Source: Pseudomonas sp. LRP2-20
GTDB lineage: Bacteria > Pseudomonadota > Gammaproteobacteria > Pseudomonadales > Pseudomonadaceae
Assembly (NCBI RefSeq): GCF_024349685.1
Contig: NZ_AP025944.1
Location: forward strand, 3,168,001 to 3,232,000
Reading direction: 5' to 3'
DNA length: 64,000 nucleotides
The position numbers were made by a program, and so were the translations under genes. Numbering within the stretch: position 1 is the first letter of the stretch; each line of letters starts with the position of its first letter. Below, piece after piece: positions 32,955 to 42,053 of this stretch. A model generated the notes under the pieces. It did not search any database. It was not told the DNA's origin and saw only the letters and a program-made list of their open reading frames with translations.

Positions 32955-34001
32955 TCATTGCGCGGCCACCTTGGTGCCGGCGGCACTCAACCAGCGGTCG
33001 ACAGTCGTCTTGTTGGCTGCAACCCAAGCCTTAGCCGCGGCGTCCGCCGGCTGCTTTTCGCGCTCGATCTTGAGGATCAGGTCATTGAGGGATACCGGAT
33101 CGATGCTCACGTTCTCCAGGAATGCGGCGATCCGGGGCGCACGCTGCTGCAGGGCCGAGGACGCGAGAATGTGCACCTTCGCATCGGGATAGGCACAGGT
33201 GACGCTGCTCTTGTTCAGCCAGTCGGCATCGACGGTCGGGCTGATGAACTTCCAGCAGCCATCTGCCTTGTAAAGCGGGTCGCCCTTCTTGTTGTCCTGG
33301 GCATATCCGTCGAACGGCGGCTCATCGAGACGGCGCAGATCATAGGCAGAGAAGATCCAGTCCGGCGTGTAGGCATAGAAGATCACGCCGCGCTCGGCCT
33401 TGTAGGCCGCGTCGAGCTTCGCGTAAGTCACCGAGGCCTCGGTGGACACCGCCTCGAAATTGCCGTCGAAGCCAAAGTCCTTGGCCTTGATCTGACCGAT
33501 ATAGGTCGACTCCCAGCCCGCCGGGCCGACCAGCAGTTGGGACTTGCCCCCGCCCAGCGGAGCAAACAGCTTGGCCACCTCCGGCTTCTTCAGGTCGTAC
33601 ACCGACTTCACATCGTACTTGTCCTGGATGTAGCCCGGAATGTAGAAGCCCTGCACGCCGACATAGGGCTGTTTGTTAGGAATCAGCGAATGCGTGCCAC
33701 CGCTGACGTACTTGGCCCAGGCTGCGGACTGGTTCGGCAGCCAGATGTCGGTGAGCACGTCCACCGAACCGTCGCCCTTGGCGGCCGCAGCGAACAGTAC
33801 AGGCAGGTCACCGGCAAGGTAGGAGACGTCCCCATCGAGACGACTGGAGATGATGTCGCCGAGGATGTACTGAATGGCGATGGCGCCGGTCCAGTTCTGC
33901 TCGCCGATGACGATCTTGTCCTTGGCGAAGCTTGCCGTGGCCGGCATGAGCGCACCCAGCAAGGCGGCACCCGCGAGCGCGCGAGAAAGGAATCTGGCCA
34001 T
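32955..34001 (-). CDS. ProX-like glycine betaine/choline-binding periplasmic protein
   Basis: A 348-aa substrate-binding protein of the OpuAC/ProX type with a signal peptide (FLSRALAGAALLGALMPATASFA). The domain starts DKIVIGEQNWTGAIAIQYIL and carries GGTHSLIPNKQPYVGVQGFYIP and VIFYAYTPDWIFSAYDLRRL, with scattered Trp and Tyr that would make the aromatic cage for a trimethylammonium group. It follows the fused ATPase-permease gene by 8 bases, so the two make a complete ABC importer. Ligand choice among glycine betaine, choline, carnitine or proline betaine is not readable. Confidence 0.88.
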   Translation of the reverse strand: MARFLSRALAGAALLGALMPATASFAKDKIVIGEQNWTGAIAIQYILGDIISSRLDGDVSYLAGDLPVLFAAAAKGDGSVDVLTDIWLPNQSAAWAKYVSGGTHSLIPNKQPYVGVQGFYIPGYIQDKYDVKSVYDLKKPEVAKLFAPLGGGKSQLLVGPAGWESTYIGQIKAKDFGFDGNFEAVSTEASVTYAKLDAAYKAERGVIFYAYTPDWIFSAYDLRRLDEPPFDGYAQDNKKGDPLYKADGCWKFISPTVDADWLNKSSVTCAYPDAKVHILASSALQQRAPRIAAFLENVSIDPVSLNDLILKIEREKQPADAAAKAWVAANKTTVDRWLSAAGTKVAAQ

Positions 34002-34009
34002 GGAATGTA

Positions 34010-36118
34010 TTACTCCTGAGTGGAAGGATGACGTTTGCGAAGGGATGCCTGGATAATCCGGTCGGGTACCAGGGCACAAAAAACAATGGCTATGCCGGCG
34101 AGGACACCCTCCCCGCCCTTGATGTTGCGCAGGGCGGTCATGACGTCGTATCCCAGGCCGCCAGCGCCGATCAGCGCTGCCACGACGACCATCGACAGAC
34201 TCATGACGATGGTCTGGTTGACACCCAGCAACAGGGAGCCGGAGGCCAGCGGCAACTCGACCCGGGTGAGCGTCTGCCAGGGCGTCGCACCATGGGCGAC
34301 CGCGGCCTCGACGGCGGCCTTGGGGACCTCCCGGATGCCCAGGGCGGTGAGGCGGATCATCGGCGCCAGGGCAAAGATCACCGTAGCGATTACCGCCGGC
34401 GTCTTGCCGACGGAGAAGAAGGCCACCGCCGGGATCAGGTAAACGAAAGTCGGCAATGTCTGCATGACGTCCAGCAGCGGCGTGATCACACGCCGCGCCA
34501 GCGGCCGCTTGGCCAGCAGGATGCCCGTGGGAATACCGATCAGCAGCGACAGCAGAACCGATGAGCCGACCAGAGCGATGGTGGAAACCGTTCGTTCCCA
34601 GAAGCCGAACAGGCCGATGTAGCCTAGGGCCAACGCACTGGTCAGGGCCAGGGCGGCGCCGGCAGAGCGCCAAGCCAGGTAGACCAGGGCCAGCGCCGGT
34701 ACGGGCCAGGGAATCCAGCCCAACACGCCTTCAGCGCCCTCGATGACGGTGCGCACCGCAACTATCACCCCGACGAAGGCGCTCTCGAAGGTCAGCTGCG
34801 ACCAGGCGATCAATCGGTCAATGGCACCGGCGACCGCCAGCATGCTGTCGCGGTCGGCGGGGAACTGCAGCAGTGCGCCGGTGGCATCAGGTATCAGGGC
34901 GCGCCAAAGCGTCAACATCTGACTCGCCAGCAGCAGCGCCAGGGGCAGCACCACACCATGGGAGTCGCGGCCGTTGCCACGACGGCTCAGCCAGGCGCTG
35001 GCGATGCGGTTGACCAATAGCGCTGCCACTGCCGTGGCCAGCGTCCACCCAGCGCCCTCGCGCCAAGCGCCAGCGAACCCGGCCAGGGCCATCAACTCGA
35101 CCAGCAGCGCCAGCCAGAACAGGCCGTTTCGTCCGGCGGCCGCCAAGGCTGCCGGCCCCAGGAGGCCCTGGCGAATCCAGTTGTTTGCCGAGATTTCTTC
35201 CACGGCCGCCGGAGATGAGGCGCCGACCGCCTGGTAGCCAGGCGACGACACGGCTGGACTGACATGGGGTCGCTCGTCAAAGAAATCCGCCACGCCCTCG
35301 TCCGCCGGGTGTTCGAGCAGTTCTTCGGGAGTTCCGACCTGAATCAGTCGACCGGCGCGCAGCACGGCAATGCGGTCGGCCAGACGCAGCGCCTCGCCCG
35401 GATCGTGAGTCACCAACAGGGTCGTGATTGCGCGTTCGCGCACCAGATGCAGGAAGCGACCCTGCAGGTCGCGGCGGATGGTCGGGTCCAACGCGCTGAA
35501 GGGTTCGTCCATCAGCAGAATGTCAGGCTCGGTGACCAGAGCCCGGGCAAGCCCAACGCGTTGCTGCATGCCACCAGACAACTCGTGGGGGAAATGCTCG
35601 CCCCACTCACCGAGCCCCACTGCCTGCAACTGCCGTTGCGCCGCCGCGTGCCGCGCGCCTTCCGGCTCACCACGCAGCTCCAGGGGCAGGGCAACGTTGT
35701 CGCGCACGCTGCGATGAGGCAGCAGTCCGAAGTGCTGAAACACCATACCGATGCGCTGCGAACGCAGCTCACGCAGCGCTGGAAGGGTCAAGTTGCCCAG
35801 CACTTCGCCATCGATCAGCACTTCGCCGCTGCTCGGTTCTATCAACCGGTTCACGTGGCGCAGCAAGGTCGACTTGCCACTGCCGGAAGTGCCCATCAGG
35901 CAGAGCACCTCACCGCGCCGCACCGCGAGGCTTACCTGCTCTACTGCGTTCTTCGGATCTGACCGGCCACCTTCGTAGCGCTTGGTCACCGCGCGGAACT
36001 CCAGCGCGATGTCGGCGGTTTTTGTAGAAGCACAGGCGAAACTTTGTCCATCCGCGCCTGCCAGCGCAGTGGCGTCTACTCGTTTTCTGGCAATCAGCGG
36101 GTATTCGTCAGTGCTCAC
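34010..36118 (-). CDS. Fused ATPase-permease of a betaine/choline ABC importer (ProV-ProW fusion)
   Basis: A 702-aa protein joining two subunits usually encoded separately. Residues about 40-285 are a ProV-like ATPase: Walker A MGTSGSGKST (75-84), Q-loop VFQHFGLLPH, signature LSGGMQQRVGLARAL, Walker B ILLMDEPFSALDP and switch VTHDPGEA. There are no CBS domains. After a short linker come about ten membrane helices ending in a ProW-like permease with the coupling segment REVPKAAVEAAVAHGATPWQ. The fusion stays in frame with no stop, and the binding protein follows 8 bases later. The extra helices (about 325-520) exceed a normal ProW and suggest an added membrane module. Confidence 0.88.
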   Translation of the reverse strand: MSTDEYPLIARKRVDATALAGADGQSFACASTKTADIALEFRAVTKRYEGGRSDPKNAVEQVSLAVRRGEVLCLMGTSGSGKSTLLRHVNRLIEPSSGEVLIDGEVLGNLTLPALRELRSQRIGMVFQHFGLLPHRSVRDNVALPLELRGEPEGARHAAAQRQLQAVGLGEWGEHFPHELSGGMQQRVGLARALVTEPDILLMDEPFSALDPTIRRDLQGRFLHLVRERAITTLLVTHDPGEALRLADRIAVLRAGRLIQVGTPEELLEHPADEGVADFFDERPHVSPAVSSPGYQAVGASSPAAVEEISANNWIRQGLLGPAALAAAGRNGLFWLALLVELMALAGFAGAWREGAGWTLATAVAALLVNRIASAWLSRRGNGRDSHGVVLPLALLLASQMLTLWRALIPDATGALLQFPADRDSMLAVAGAIDRLIAWSQLTFESAFVGVIVAVRTVIEGAEGVLGWIPWPVPALALVYLAWRSAGAALALTSALALGYIGLFGFWERTVSTIALVGSSVLLSLLIGIPTGILLAKRPLARRVITPLLDVMQTLPTFVYLIPAVAFFSVGKTPAVIATVIFALAPMIRLTALGIREVPKAAVEAAVAHGATPWQTLTRVELPLASGSLLLGVNQTIVMSLSMVVVAALIGAGGLGYDVMTALRNIKGGEGVLAGIAIVFCALVPDRIIQASLRKRHPSTQE

Positions 36119-36725
36119 ATCGGCCCCTGGGATTCATGAGATTCCAGGGGACAGGGCAGACTTCATGCCAACCGGCTAGACCCTATGTATTTCTACGCCG
36201 GCCAGCGCTTTATCGTGGACGGCATGCTGCTACAGCAACATCGCTGTACGGCTACTGTTGGGTGGACAACAGCGAGGAGGAGGCACGTCATCCAAGGCGC
36301 ACCGAGATGAGCCTTCACGTACTTGCTTACAATCTCAAACGAATGATGAGCATCTTTGGCATCGCTGGGCTGATTGAAGCGATCAGAACATGAGTCCAAG
36401 CGTTTTATGTCCGCATACGGCTATCTGAGCCGCTGCCGCGGACCACATAGCACAGGCCGCACCTGGTGCCCGACTGAGGTAGATCTGCACTTACATCTGC
36501 TGAATTTACAGGGTGCCCCTGCTTCTTTTGCTACTCGACGTACTTACTTGCGTTTTCACACAGCCTGGACCCGAAGCAGACATTGCCGGCAAGTCGCTGA
36601 CAGCTCATTGCGCACGCCGCAGGCGATGGATTGGGTCATGGATTTGCTCCAGGCAAAAAAACCCGCACGAGGTGGGCACTGACATAGATGCGCTATGATT
36701 CGGCAATCACAAACGGAGTGACCTG
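36119..36725. other. Intergenic region with transposase relic
   Basis: No intact gene. It contains the tail of an IS1182-type transposase (36295-36393), and just before the YceK-like gene a stretch (from about 36635) that resembles the region upstream of the second YceK-like gene at 44436. Confidence 0.5.
36295..36393 (+). pseudogene. IS1182-type transposase, C-terminal relic
   Basis: RRTEMSLHVLAYNLKRMMSI then FGIAGLIEAIRT and a stop is the typical end of IS1182-family transposases ('RTEMSLHVLAYNLKRVI-ILG...L--AI'). No other part of the transposase and no terminal repeats remain. Confidence 0.72.
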
Positions 36726-37049
36726 ATGAAAACGCTATGGATGGGAATGGTGCTGGCCATTGGTCTCAGTGGGTGCGGGACTGTGCAAACAGTGTCAGAC
36801 GAGTCGAAAGCCGTGGACGATCTGGCGAAATGGCAGACCAACTGCCATTCGATTACTCGAGCGTATAGCGGCGTTGCGTATCAGTATTGCAACTTGAATG
36901 GGCCGCAACGCACCGGGGCGCACTGGGCTCCATTCCCCATCCTTGTCGATATGGCTGCATCAGGCATTGCCGATACAGTAATCCTTCCTTACACCGGCTA
37001 TCAGCAATATATGCGGGGCAATGTACCCATACGTAGGTTGCAGTATTAA
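36726..37049 (+). CDS. YceK/YidQ-family lipoprotein (copy 1)
   Basis: A 107-aa lipoprotein with signal KTLWMGMVLAIGLSGC. The mature part has TVQTVSDESKAVDDLAKW, then IADTVILPYTGYQQYMRGNVPIRRLQY, matching the DUF1375 YceK/YidQ pattern 'P...--D---LP-T'. A paralogue at 44436 is about two-thirds identical, and similarity extends upstream through a GGCAAAAAAA hairpin region and a TATGATTCGGC-ATCAC promoter segment. GGAGTGA precedes the ATG. Confidence 0.8.
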   Translation: MKTLWMGMVLAIGLSGCGTVQTVSDESKAVDDLAKWQTNCHSITRAYSGVAYQYCNLNGPQRTGAHWAPFPILVDMAASGIADTVILPYTGYQQYMRGNVPIRRLQY

Positions 37050-37494
37050 GCCGTTCGTCCAGATCGTTTCGGCTGCCACCCGCAGCCAGGCCAACTACAA
37101 GGTCTATCAGGAAATGGCTGAGGTCTTCGACGACAACCCGAGGGCCATGCTCGAATTTGAGGTTCGCCGGGCCTTACCCTCCGGCGCTGCCCGCCAGCGC
37201 CCTGCCCTACACTACCGTTAACCAACCTAATCGCAGCCCTTATTTTTCTCCTCTCCTGGAGGACTGTACATCCCACGATCCTCGCTCAGCCGGTGAAATG
37301 GTGAACGTTTCATAAAAGGGATTGCGAAATGGTAAACAATGAACAGCATTGCCCATCCAGCAAGGCAGAAAAACGAACGCTCGCTTTTGCTCAACGACAG
37401 GTCGAAGGTTCATTTACAGCGAGGCTGTGAAGGGCCAAGCTCTGCAGTCCCAGGGGAAATCCCGATGGGAGTACAAAAGTACTCTAGCCAGCAG
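37050..37494. other. Intergenic region, possible gene remnant
   Basis: The frame 37021-37221, which begins inside the YceK-like gene, encodes KPFVQIVSAATRSQANYKVY then QEMAEVFDDNPRAMLEFEVR, which reads like protein but matches no family I know and has no start of its own. From 37222 to 37494 I see nothing convincing. Confidence 0.35.
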
Positions 37495-37779
37495 TTACCC
37501 CTCCCCAGCAGGGGAACACTCGCAAGCAACTCGACGCGCTCGGCCAATACCCCATGCTAACGAGCGGCACATCGATTCACCCGGTCTGGACTCGTAAGCC
37601 TCTTCATGCAGTGCCATGCCGGAGTGTGCGTAGACGCCTAGAAAAAGCTGGGTGCAGCCGGTGCGCGAAAGTCTCACCTGGACGTCGATGAGGGTGCCGC
37701 CGTGCACGGTTTCTTCGTGGGATCGGTGATGAAGTGTAGGGTCTGACCAAGCCCAGTACACACCGCCTCGTCTGCGCAT
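37495..37779 (-). CDS. Small hypothetical protein
   Basis: A 94-aa soluble protein, RRRGGVYWAWSDPTLHHRSH..., with a perfect GGAGGAG six bases before the ATG at 37779. The core GGTLIDVQVRLSRTGCTQLFLGVYAHSGMALHEEAYE looks like alternating beta-strand and helix. I know no family name. It lies 220 bases left of the IS5-family element. Confidence 0.6.
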   Translation of the reverse strand: MRRRGGVYWAWSDPTLHHRSHEETVHGGTLIDVQVRLSRTGCTQLFLGVYAHSGMALHEEAYESRPGESMCRSLAWGIGRARRVACECSPAGEG

Positions 37780-38000
37780 AGTGCTCTCCTCCGCCGCCGG
37801 TGGCTTGTTGGTGAAGCTAGGACGGCAGGCCACTCATTTGTAATTAGGCCTATCCAACTAGCTTGACCACCGGTCACGGAAAAAAGGTCCATTTTTTTAA
37901 CCGCTCTCCCCTCTATCCACTCCCGCGATATGGCGGCCAGGGTATGCCGAGCTCTTCCCATGCTCGGAGGCGGCGCGGCAAGCTGCAGACGCCATTCCTA

Positions 38001-38930
38001 GGCTCTGTACGAAATCCCGAGAAACCCAATCGTCGCCCCTTGAACGCCGAGATTTTGTAGAGCCCCCCGCCATCGACGGAAAGGAATTCTGTGATGGCAA
38101 AGCGTTACGAACTCTCGGACGAGGCGTGGGGTTTGGTCTCCGATCTCTTCATCGAAACCCATGGCCGAGGGCGCCCGCGCCTTAGCGACCGATTGATGCT
38201 CGATGGCGTGCTCTGGGTGCTCTGCTCGGGTGCTGCGTGGCGAGATATGCCGGAGCGCTTCGGCCCGTGGTCAACGGTGTATCAACGGTTTCGGGGTTGG
38301 CGAAATCAGGGCACATTCGACCAGATGCTTAAACGTCTGCACCTGAGATTGAATGAGCAAGGCTTGATCAATCTGCAAACCTGGATGATCGACTCAACCG
38401 CAGTACGTGCAACCCGAGCCTCATCTGGCGCTCGGAAAAAAGGGGGCCTGAGAGCCTGCCGATCACGCTCTAGGCCGCAGTCGCGGCGGCCTGACAACCA
38501 AGATCCACATGCTCTGCGACGCCAACGGGACACCGTTGCGCTTCCTTCTCTCTGGCGGTCAAGCCAGTGACATCAGCTACGCCCAGCCTCTGCTGGACGG
38601 CGTCAGCATTCCTTCAAGCCAACGTGGTCGTCCGCGTAAACGCTGTAAATGGCTGCTTGCCGACAAGGGCTACGCCTCTACTGCGATCAATATCGGATGC
38701 AGCCTGTCATCCCGCTACGCTCAATGAAGCGCAAGCCCAAACCTGGCTTACCAAGACTGTTTGATCGGCCCAAGTACCGGCAGCGCAACATGATCGAGCG
38801 CATGTTTGGCTGGCTGAAAGGGAATCGCAGGATCGTGACACGCTTCGACAAGCTTGCAAAAAGCTATGCCGCAATGGTCTCACTGGCTTGTTCCATGCGG
38901 TGTTTGCGACAACTCTTTTCGTACAGAGCC
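38001..38930 (+). mobile_element. IS5-family insertion sequence (IS427-like), 930 bp
   Basis: Terminal inverted repeats GGCTCTGTACGAAAT (left) and the reverse complement of TTTTCGTACAGAGCC (right) match at 14 of 15 bases. TA flanks both ends, consistent with a 2-bp target duplication. The single transposase region inside is broken (see 38094). Size and ends suit the IS427 subgroup. Confidence 0.88.
38094..38930 (+). pseudogene. IS5-family transposase, frame-disrupted
   Basis: The N-terminal part (38094 to about 38440) has the DUF4096 domain: RYELSDEAWGLVSDLF...GVLWVLCSGAAWRDMP. The catalytic middle (LTTKIHMLCDANGTPLRFLL...LLADKGYAS) is in the +1 frame after an A6G5 run at 38436-38446 and a TGA, and the end (MKRKPKPGLPRLFDR...NMIERMFGWLKGNRRIVTRF) is back in the first frame. 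IS427-type elements normally need one frameshift at such a run, so the second change, near 38670-38690 around ACTGCGATCAA, is a lesion. This copy should not transpose by itself. Confidence 0.85.
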
Positions 38931-39080
38931 TAGCCTAGGCGCCTACACCCAGATGTCGCTGGATAGCCGGGACATCATTCAAGGCACTCGGAACAACTAC
39001 AAGAGCATCATCGACATTTACTGGATGCCGGACCTCTCTACGCGACGCTTAGCAAGTACTCGCTTGGTATCACCTGATAG

Positions 39081-39150
39081 TCGCCGCTGGCTGTCCGCTT
39101 TCGACCCATTGCTGCCGTTCACCGAGGACAGCTATCGGTCAGAAGCGGCC
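39081..39150. repeat. Dispersed 'TCGACCC' repeat, copy C
   Basis: GTCCGCTTTCGACCCATTGC followed by TGCCGTTC and, about ten bases on, AGCTATCGGTCAGAAGCGGCC. This is the fullest direct-orientation copy and shows the two-part unit; copy E (42267-42355) is the same unit inverted. It is next to the stop of the VOC gene. Confidence 0.55.
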
Positions 39151-39155
39151 CTTCG

Positions 39156-39782
39156 CTACAGTATTTTGAGACCGTCCGGAGTCTCAATATAAGCCCGCAA
39201 ACCATAGTGGTCATTGCGTATGACTTTGACCGGACCGCAGAAGCCAATCATTTCCAAATGGTGCTCGACAGCACCCGGTTCGGGATGGAAAATTTCAAGA
39301 CGATGCAACTGACAACCCTTCTCGTCAAGTCTCTGTGCCGGTGGCTTCGAGTCGCCCCAGTCGATCAGGCTGGGCACTACTCCATCCAGCGGCAGTCGTC
39401 CGTCTGTATGGATGGAAATACTCCACGACAGCTCGCCTCTGTTCATCGGTTCGATAACACCAAAAGCACTCTGTAGCTCTTCATCTGCGGCATCCAGAAA
39501 TTCCGTGCGCGCGACCCAGTGGGCCAGACGTGGAGATGTTTGGGCGTTTAGTTTATCAAGCCCAAACCACCTGGGCCTCCTGGGTTTCGGCGCCAAAGGG
39601 TCGGGCGCAATCACCTCGAGATAAAAACAGTCGCCTAATCGTAAAAGTAGATTATGAGTGCTCATGCGGGGATGATTGCCACCCTGCTGCATGCTCACCC
39701 CTAATTGACTTTCGACCAGTTGTGCGCCTGCCGCTAGTGTCGGTGACACGATGACAAGATGGTCAACAATGGAACGCCTCAT
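39156..39782 (-). CDS. VOC/glyoxalase-like protein
   Basis: A 208-aa protein of the vicinal-oxygen-chelate superfamily, Glyoxalase_3 type: RRSIVDHLVIVSPTLAAGAQLVESQLGV at the N terminus, HNLLLRLGDCFYLEVIAPDP in the middle and LHRLEIFHPEPGAVEHHLEMIG near the end. Possible metal ligands are His and Glu in these segments. Its ATG overlaps the TGA of the lysA-like gene (ATGA), so the two are translationally coupled. It may act on a product or analogue linked to that decarboxylase; the reaction is not known. Confidence 0.82.
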   Translation of the reverse strand: MRRSIVDHLVIVSPTLAAGAQLVESQLGVSMQQGGNHPRMSTHNLLLRLGDCFYLEVIAPDPLAPKPRRPRWFGLDKLNAQTSPRLAHWVARTEFLDAADEELQSAFGVIEPMNRGELSWSISIHTDGRLPLDGVVPSLIDWGDSKPPAQRLDEKGCQLHRLEIFHPEPGAVEHHLEMIGFCGPVKVIRNDHYGLRAYIETPDGLKIL

Positions 39783-41017
39783 GGGCACAACTCCAGATTC
39801 AAGAGTTCCTGGACGGTCTGCCGCCGCCTTATCATTCGGTAGCTTTGGTTCTCGATCAGTAACTCCGGCAACAGGGGGCGACTGTTGTAGTTCGAAGACA
39901 TGGAAGCACCATAGGCGCCCGTATCATGAATCACCAGCAGGTCGCCGACCCTGGCCTGGGGCAAGTCCTGGGGAGCCAACGCGTGTTCGCTCTGAGTAAA
40001 CACATCACCAGCCTCACAGAGTGGGCCCGCCACCAGGGTGGGTTGCAAAGGGCGAGACACTGGTAGGCCATCAACGTCGAGCAAGGTCATGCGATGGTAC
40101 GAGCCGTACAAGACGGGCCGCATCAAGTCATTGAACCCGGCATCGACCAGAATGAAGGTATTGCCACCTGCCTTCTTCACAGCGCGAACCTCGGTCACGA
40201 GGTAACCCGATTCTGCCAGCAGAAAGCGTCCAGGTTCGATCTCCATGCGTACGGCATGGCCAAGGATTGCCTCGATTTTCTCCCGAGCAGCGGCCCAAAT
40301 CCGGGCATATTTGTCGATATCGACCGGTTTGTCGGTACTTGTGTACGGTGTAGCCAGACCTCCACCAAGGGAGAAGGCCTCTATGTTCCTGTCCAGCCGA
40401 GCAATGAGGTCAGTCATCGACTGAGCTACCTGCGCCAGGTGCGGGTAATCCACGCCCGAGCCAATATGCATATGGACACCTACCAGGTGCAGACCCCAAG
40501 TGCTGATGCAGTCGAGTGCCTCTTCCAGTTGTTCGTGCCAGATACCATGCTTGCTATTTTCGCCTCCCGTGTTGGTCTTGCGACTGTGACCATGGCCGAA
40601 CCCGGGATTGATACGGAGCCAGACCCGATGCCCTGGCGATCGCTCCCCCAACTGCCGAAGCATATCGATCGAGCCGACATTGACCTCAATCCTTGATTCG
40701 ATTACCCGGGCCAAGGTCGTTTGATCTAGCAGGTCACACGTCAACACAACACCCGCTGGATCGCCATCCACCGACGCTCCCGCCGCGAAGGCACGCTCCA
40801 CCTCCCCCCAAGAAACCGCATCGAGCACCACCCCCCGTTCGCGCATCAAGCGAAGAATATGCAGATTGGGATTGGCTTTCTGCGCGTAGCGCACCGTATC
40901 GAAGCCGTGCAGTTTTTCAATTCGATCAATAATCGTCCGGGCGTCATACGCCCAAAGTGGCGAACCATGACGGCGAACCGCAGCGGCTAGTAATTCAAAA
41001 GGTGCATCAGCATTCAT
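39779..41017 (-). CDS. Diaminopimelate decarboxylase-like PLP enzyme (LysA family)
   Basis: A 412-aa fold-type III PLP decarboxylase. The Schiff-base lysine is in RYAQKANPNLH (about residue 48). Other motifs are INPGFGHGHSRKTNTGGENSKHG, the HMHIGSG phosphate region, GGGLATPYTS, EPGRFLLAESG, and GPLCEAGDVF with the catalytic cysteine, then DTGAYGASMSSNYNSRP. These fit meso-diaminopimelate decarboxylase better than ornithine or arginine types. A divergent LysR ortholog makes the arrangement the same as E. coli lysA-lysR. The chromosome should have a housekeeping lysA elsewhere; this is probably a second, accessory enzyme. Confidence 0.87.
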   Translation of the reverse strand: MNADAPFELLAAAVRRHGSPLWAYDARTIIDRIEKLHGFDTVRYAQKANPNLHILRLMRERGVVLDAVSWGEVERAFAAGASVDGDPAGVVLTCDLLDQTTLARVIESRIEVNVGSIDMLRQLGERSPGHRVWLRINPGFGHGHSRKTNTGGENSKHGIWHEQLEEALDCISTWGLHLVGVHMHIGSGVDYPHLAQVAQSMTDLIARLDRNIEAFSLGGGLATPYTSTDKPVDIDKYARIWAAAREKIEAILGHAVRMEIEPGRFLLAESGYLVTEVRAVKKAGGNTFILVDAGFNDLMRPVLYGSYHRMTLLDVDGLPVSRPLQPTLVAGPLCEAGDVFTQSEHALAPQDLPQARVGDLLVIHDTGAYGASMSSNYNSRPLLPELLIENQSYRMIRRRQTVQELLNLELCP

Positions 41018-41098
41018 GAGCGTGCCTCGTTACAGGAATGCGACCAGCATGAACTGAGTAAAAGTTTCATAAAAATAGCTTTTTTTCTTTAATCGATT

Positions 41099-41111
41099 CA
41101 TATCTGATATG
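41099..41111. promoter_or_regulatory. LysR-type operator-like palindrome
   Basis: CATATCTGATATG is a perfect inverted repeat around one central T, in the 121-base region between the divergent lysA-like and lysR genes. Its size and place suit a LysR-type recognition site. Confidence 0.5.
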
Positions 41112-41138
41112 CCCAGTCTTTTCCTTTCTGGTCTCCCC

Positions 41139-42053
41139 ATGAAGCTATCGCTGCGCCATATCGAAATATTCAGAGCTATCATGGCTGCCGGCAGCGTTAC
41201 CAATGCTGCGCGACTGCTGTTCACCTCACAGCCGACTATTAGCCGTGAACTGGCTCGGTTGGAGCAGGTTGTTGGGCTGCGCCTGTTTGACCGTGAGGGG
41301 GGGCGCCTGCTAGCGACGGCGCAGGCGTTGCTGCTGATTGAGGAAGTCGAGCGGGCCTACGTCGGCCTGGAGCGCATTGATCGATTCGCCCAGGCGATCC
41401 GCAACTTTGAACATGGCAGGCTGGCTATTACTTCCCTGCCTCTCTTCTCTCATGCCTTGCTCCCTGAGGTGTGCCGGCAGTTTCATCAGAGTCACCCGGG
41501 CGTCAGCGTGAGCATCACTGCACAGGAGTCGCCATTGCTGGAAGAGTCACTGCTGGCACAGCAGCATGACCTTGGCTTGACTGAAGGCGAGCAAGTGCCA
41601 CGAGGTGCCCAAGGAGAGCTCCTATTTAGCGCTGGCCTGGTTTGCGTGTTACCGGATCGACACCCATTGTTGAACAAGCCCCAACTGGAGCTGAGCGACT
41701 TTCACGAGGTGAGTTTCATCAATCTGGCGAGCCTTGATACCTACCGGCAACGGTTGGATCAGCACTTCAGAGCTGCGGGAGTGAACAGGCGCACGATAAT
41801 CGAGACGACTAGCGCGGCATCGGTATGCGCCATGGTCAAGCAAGGGCTGGGAGTGGCGATTATCAACCCATTGAGCGGGTTAGAAGCAGTGCACAGTGGG
41901 CTGTCGATTCGCCGGCTGAGCGTTAGCGTCCCCTATTCGGTCATGTTGATACGCCCCGAACATAGACCGGGCTCAGCAGCAGTGGATTTGTTTTGTGAGG
42001 CGCTGCGGGCGCAGGCGCTAGAACTTACCGCTCGCCTGGCAAAAGGGATTTGA
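41139..42053 (+). CDS. lysR: LysR, activator of the adjacent lysA-like gene
   Basis: A 304-aa regulator similar along its length to E. coli LysR itself: LRHIEIFRAIMAAGSVTNAA, FTSQPTISRELARLEQVVGLRLFDR, QESPLLEESLLAQQHDLGLTE, ETTSAASVCAMVKQGLGVAI and PYSVMLIRPEHRPGSA. The start at 41139 is chosen to match LysR proteins. It is divergent from the lysA-like gene, as in enterics, where LysR activates lysA and senses diaminopimelate and lysine. The operon partner (VOC gene) is new relative to that model. Confidence 0.9.
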   Translation: MKLSLRHIEIFRAIMAAGSVTNAARLLFTSQPTISRELARLEQVVGLRLFDREGGRLLATAQALLLIEEVERAYVGLERIDRFAQAIRNFEHGRLAITSLPLFSHALLPEVCRQFHQSHPGVSVSITAQESPLLEESLLAQQHDLGLTEGEQVPRGAQGELLFSAGLVCVLPDRHPLLNKPQLELSDFHEVSFINLASLDTYRQRLDQHFRAAGVNRRTIIETTSAASVCAMVKQGLGVAIINPLSGLEAVHSGLSIRRLSVSVPYSVMLIRPEHRPGSAAVDLFCEALRAQALELTARLAKGI

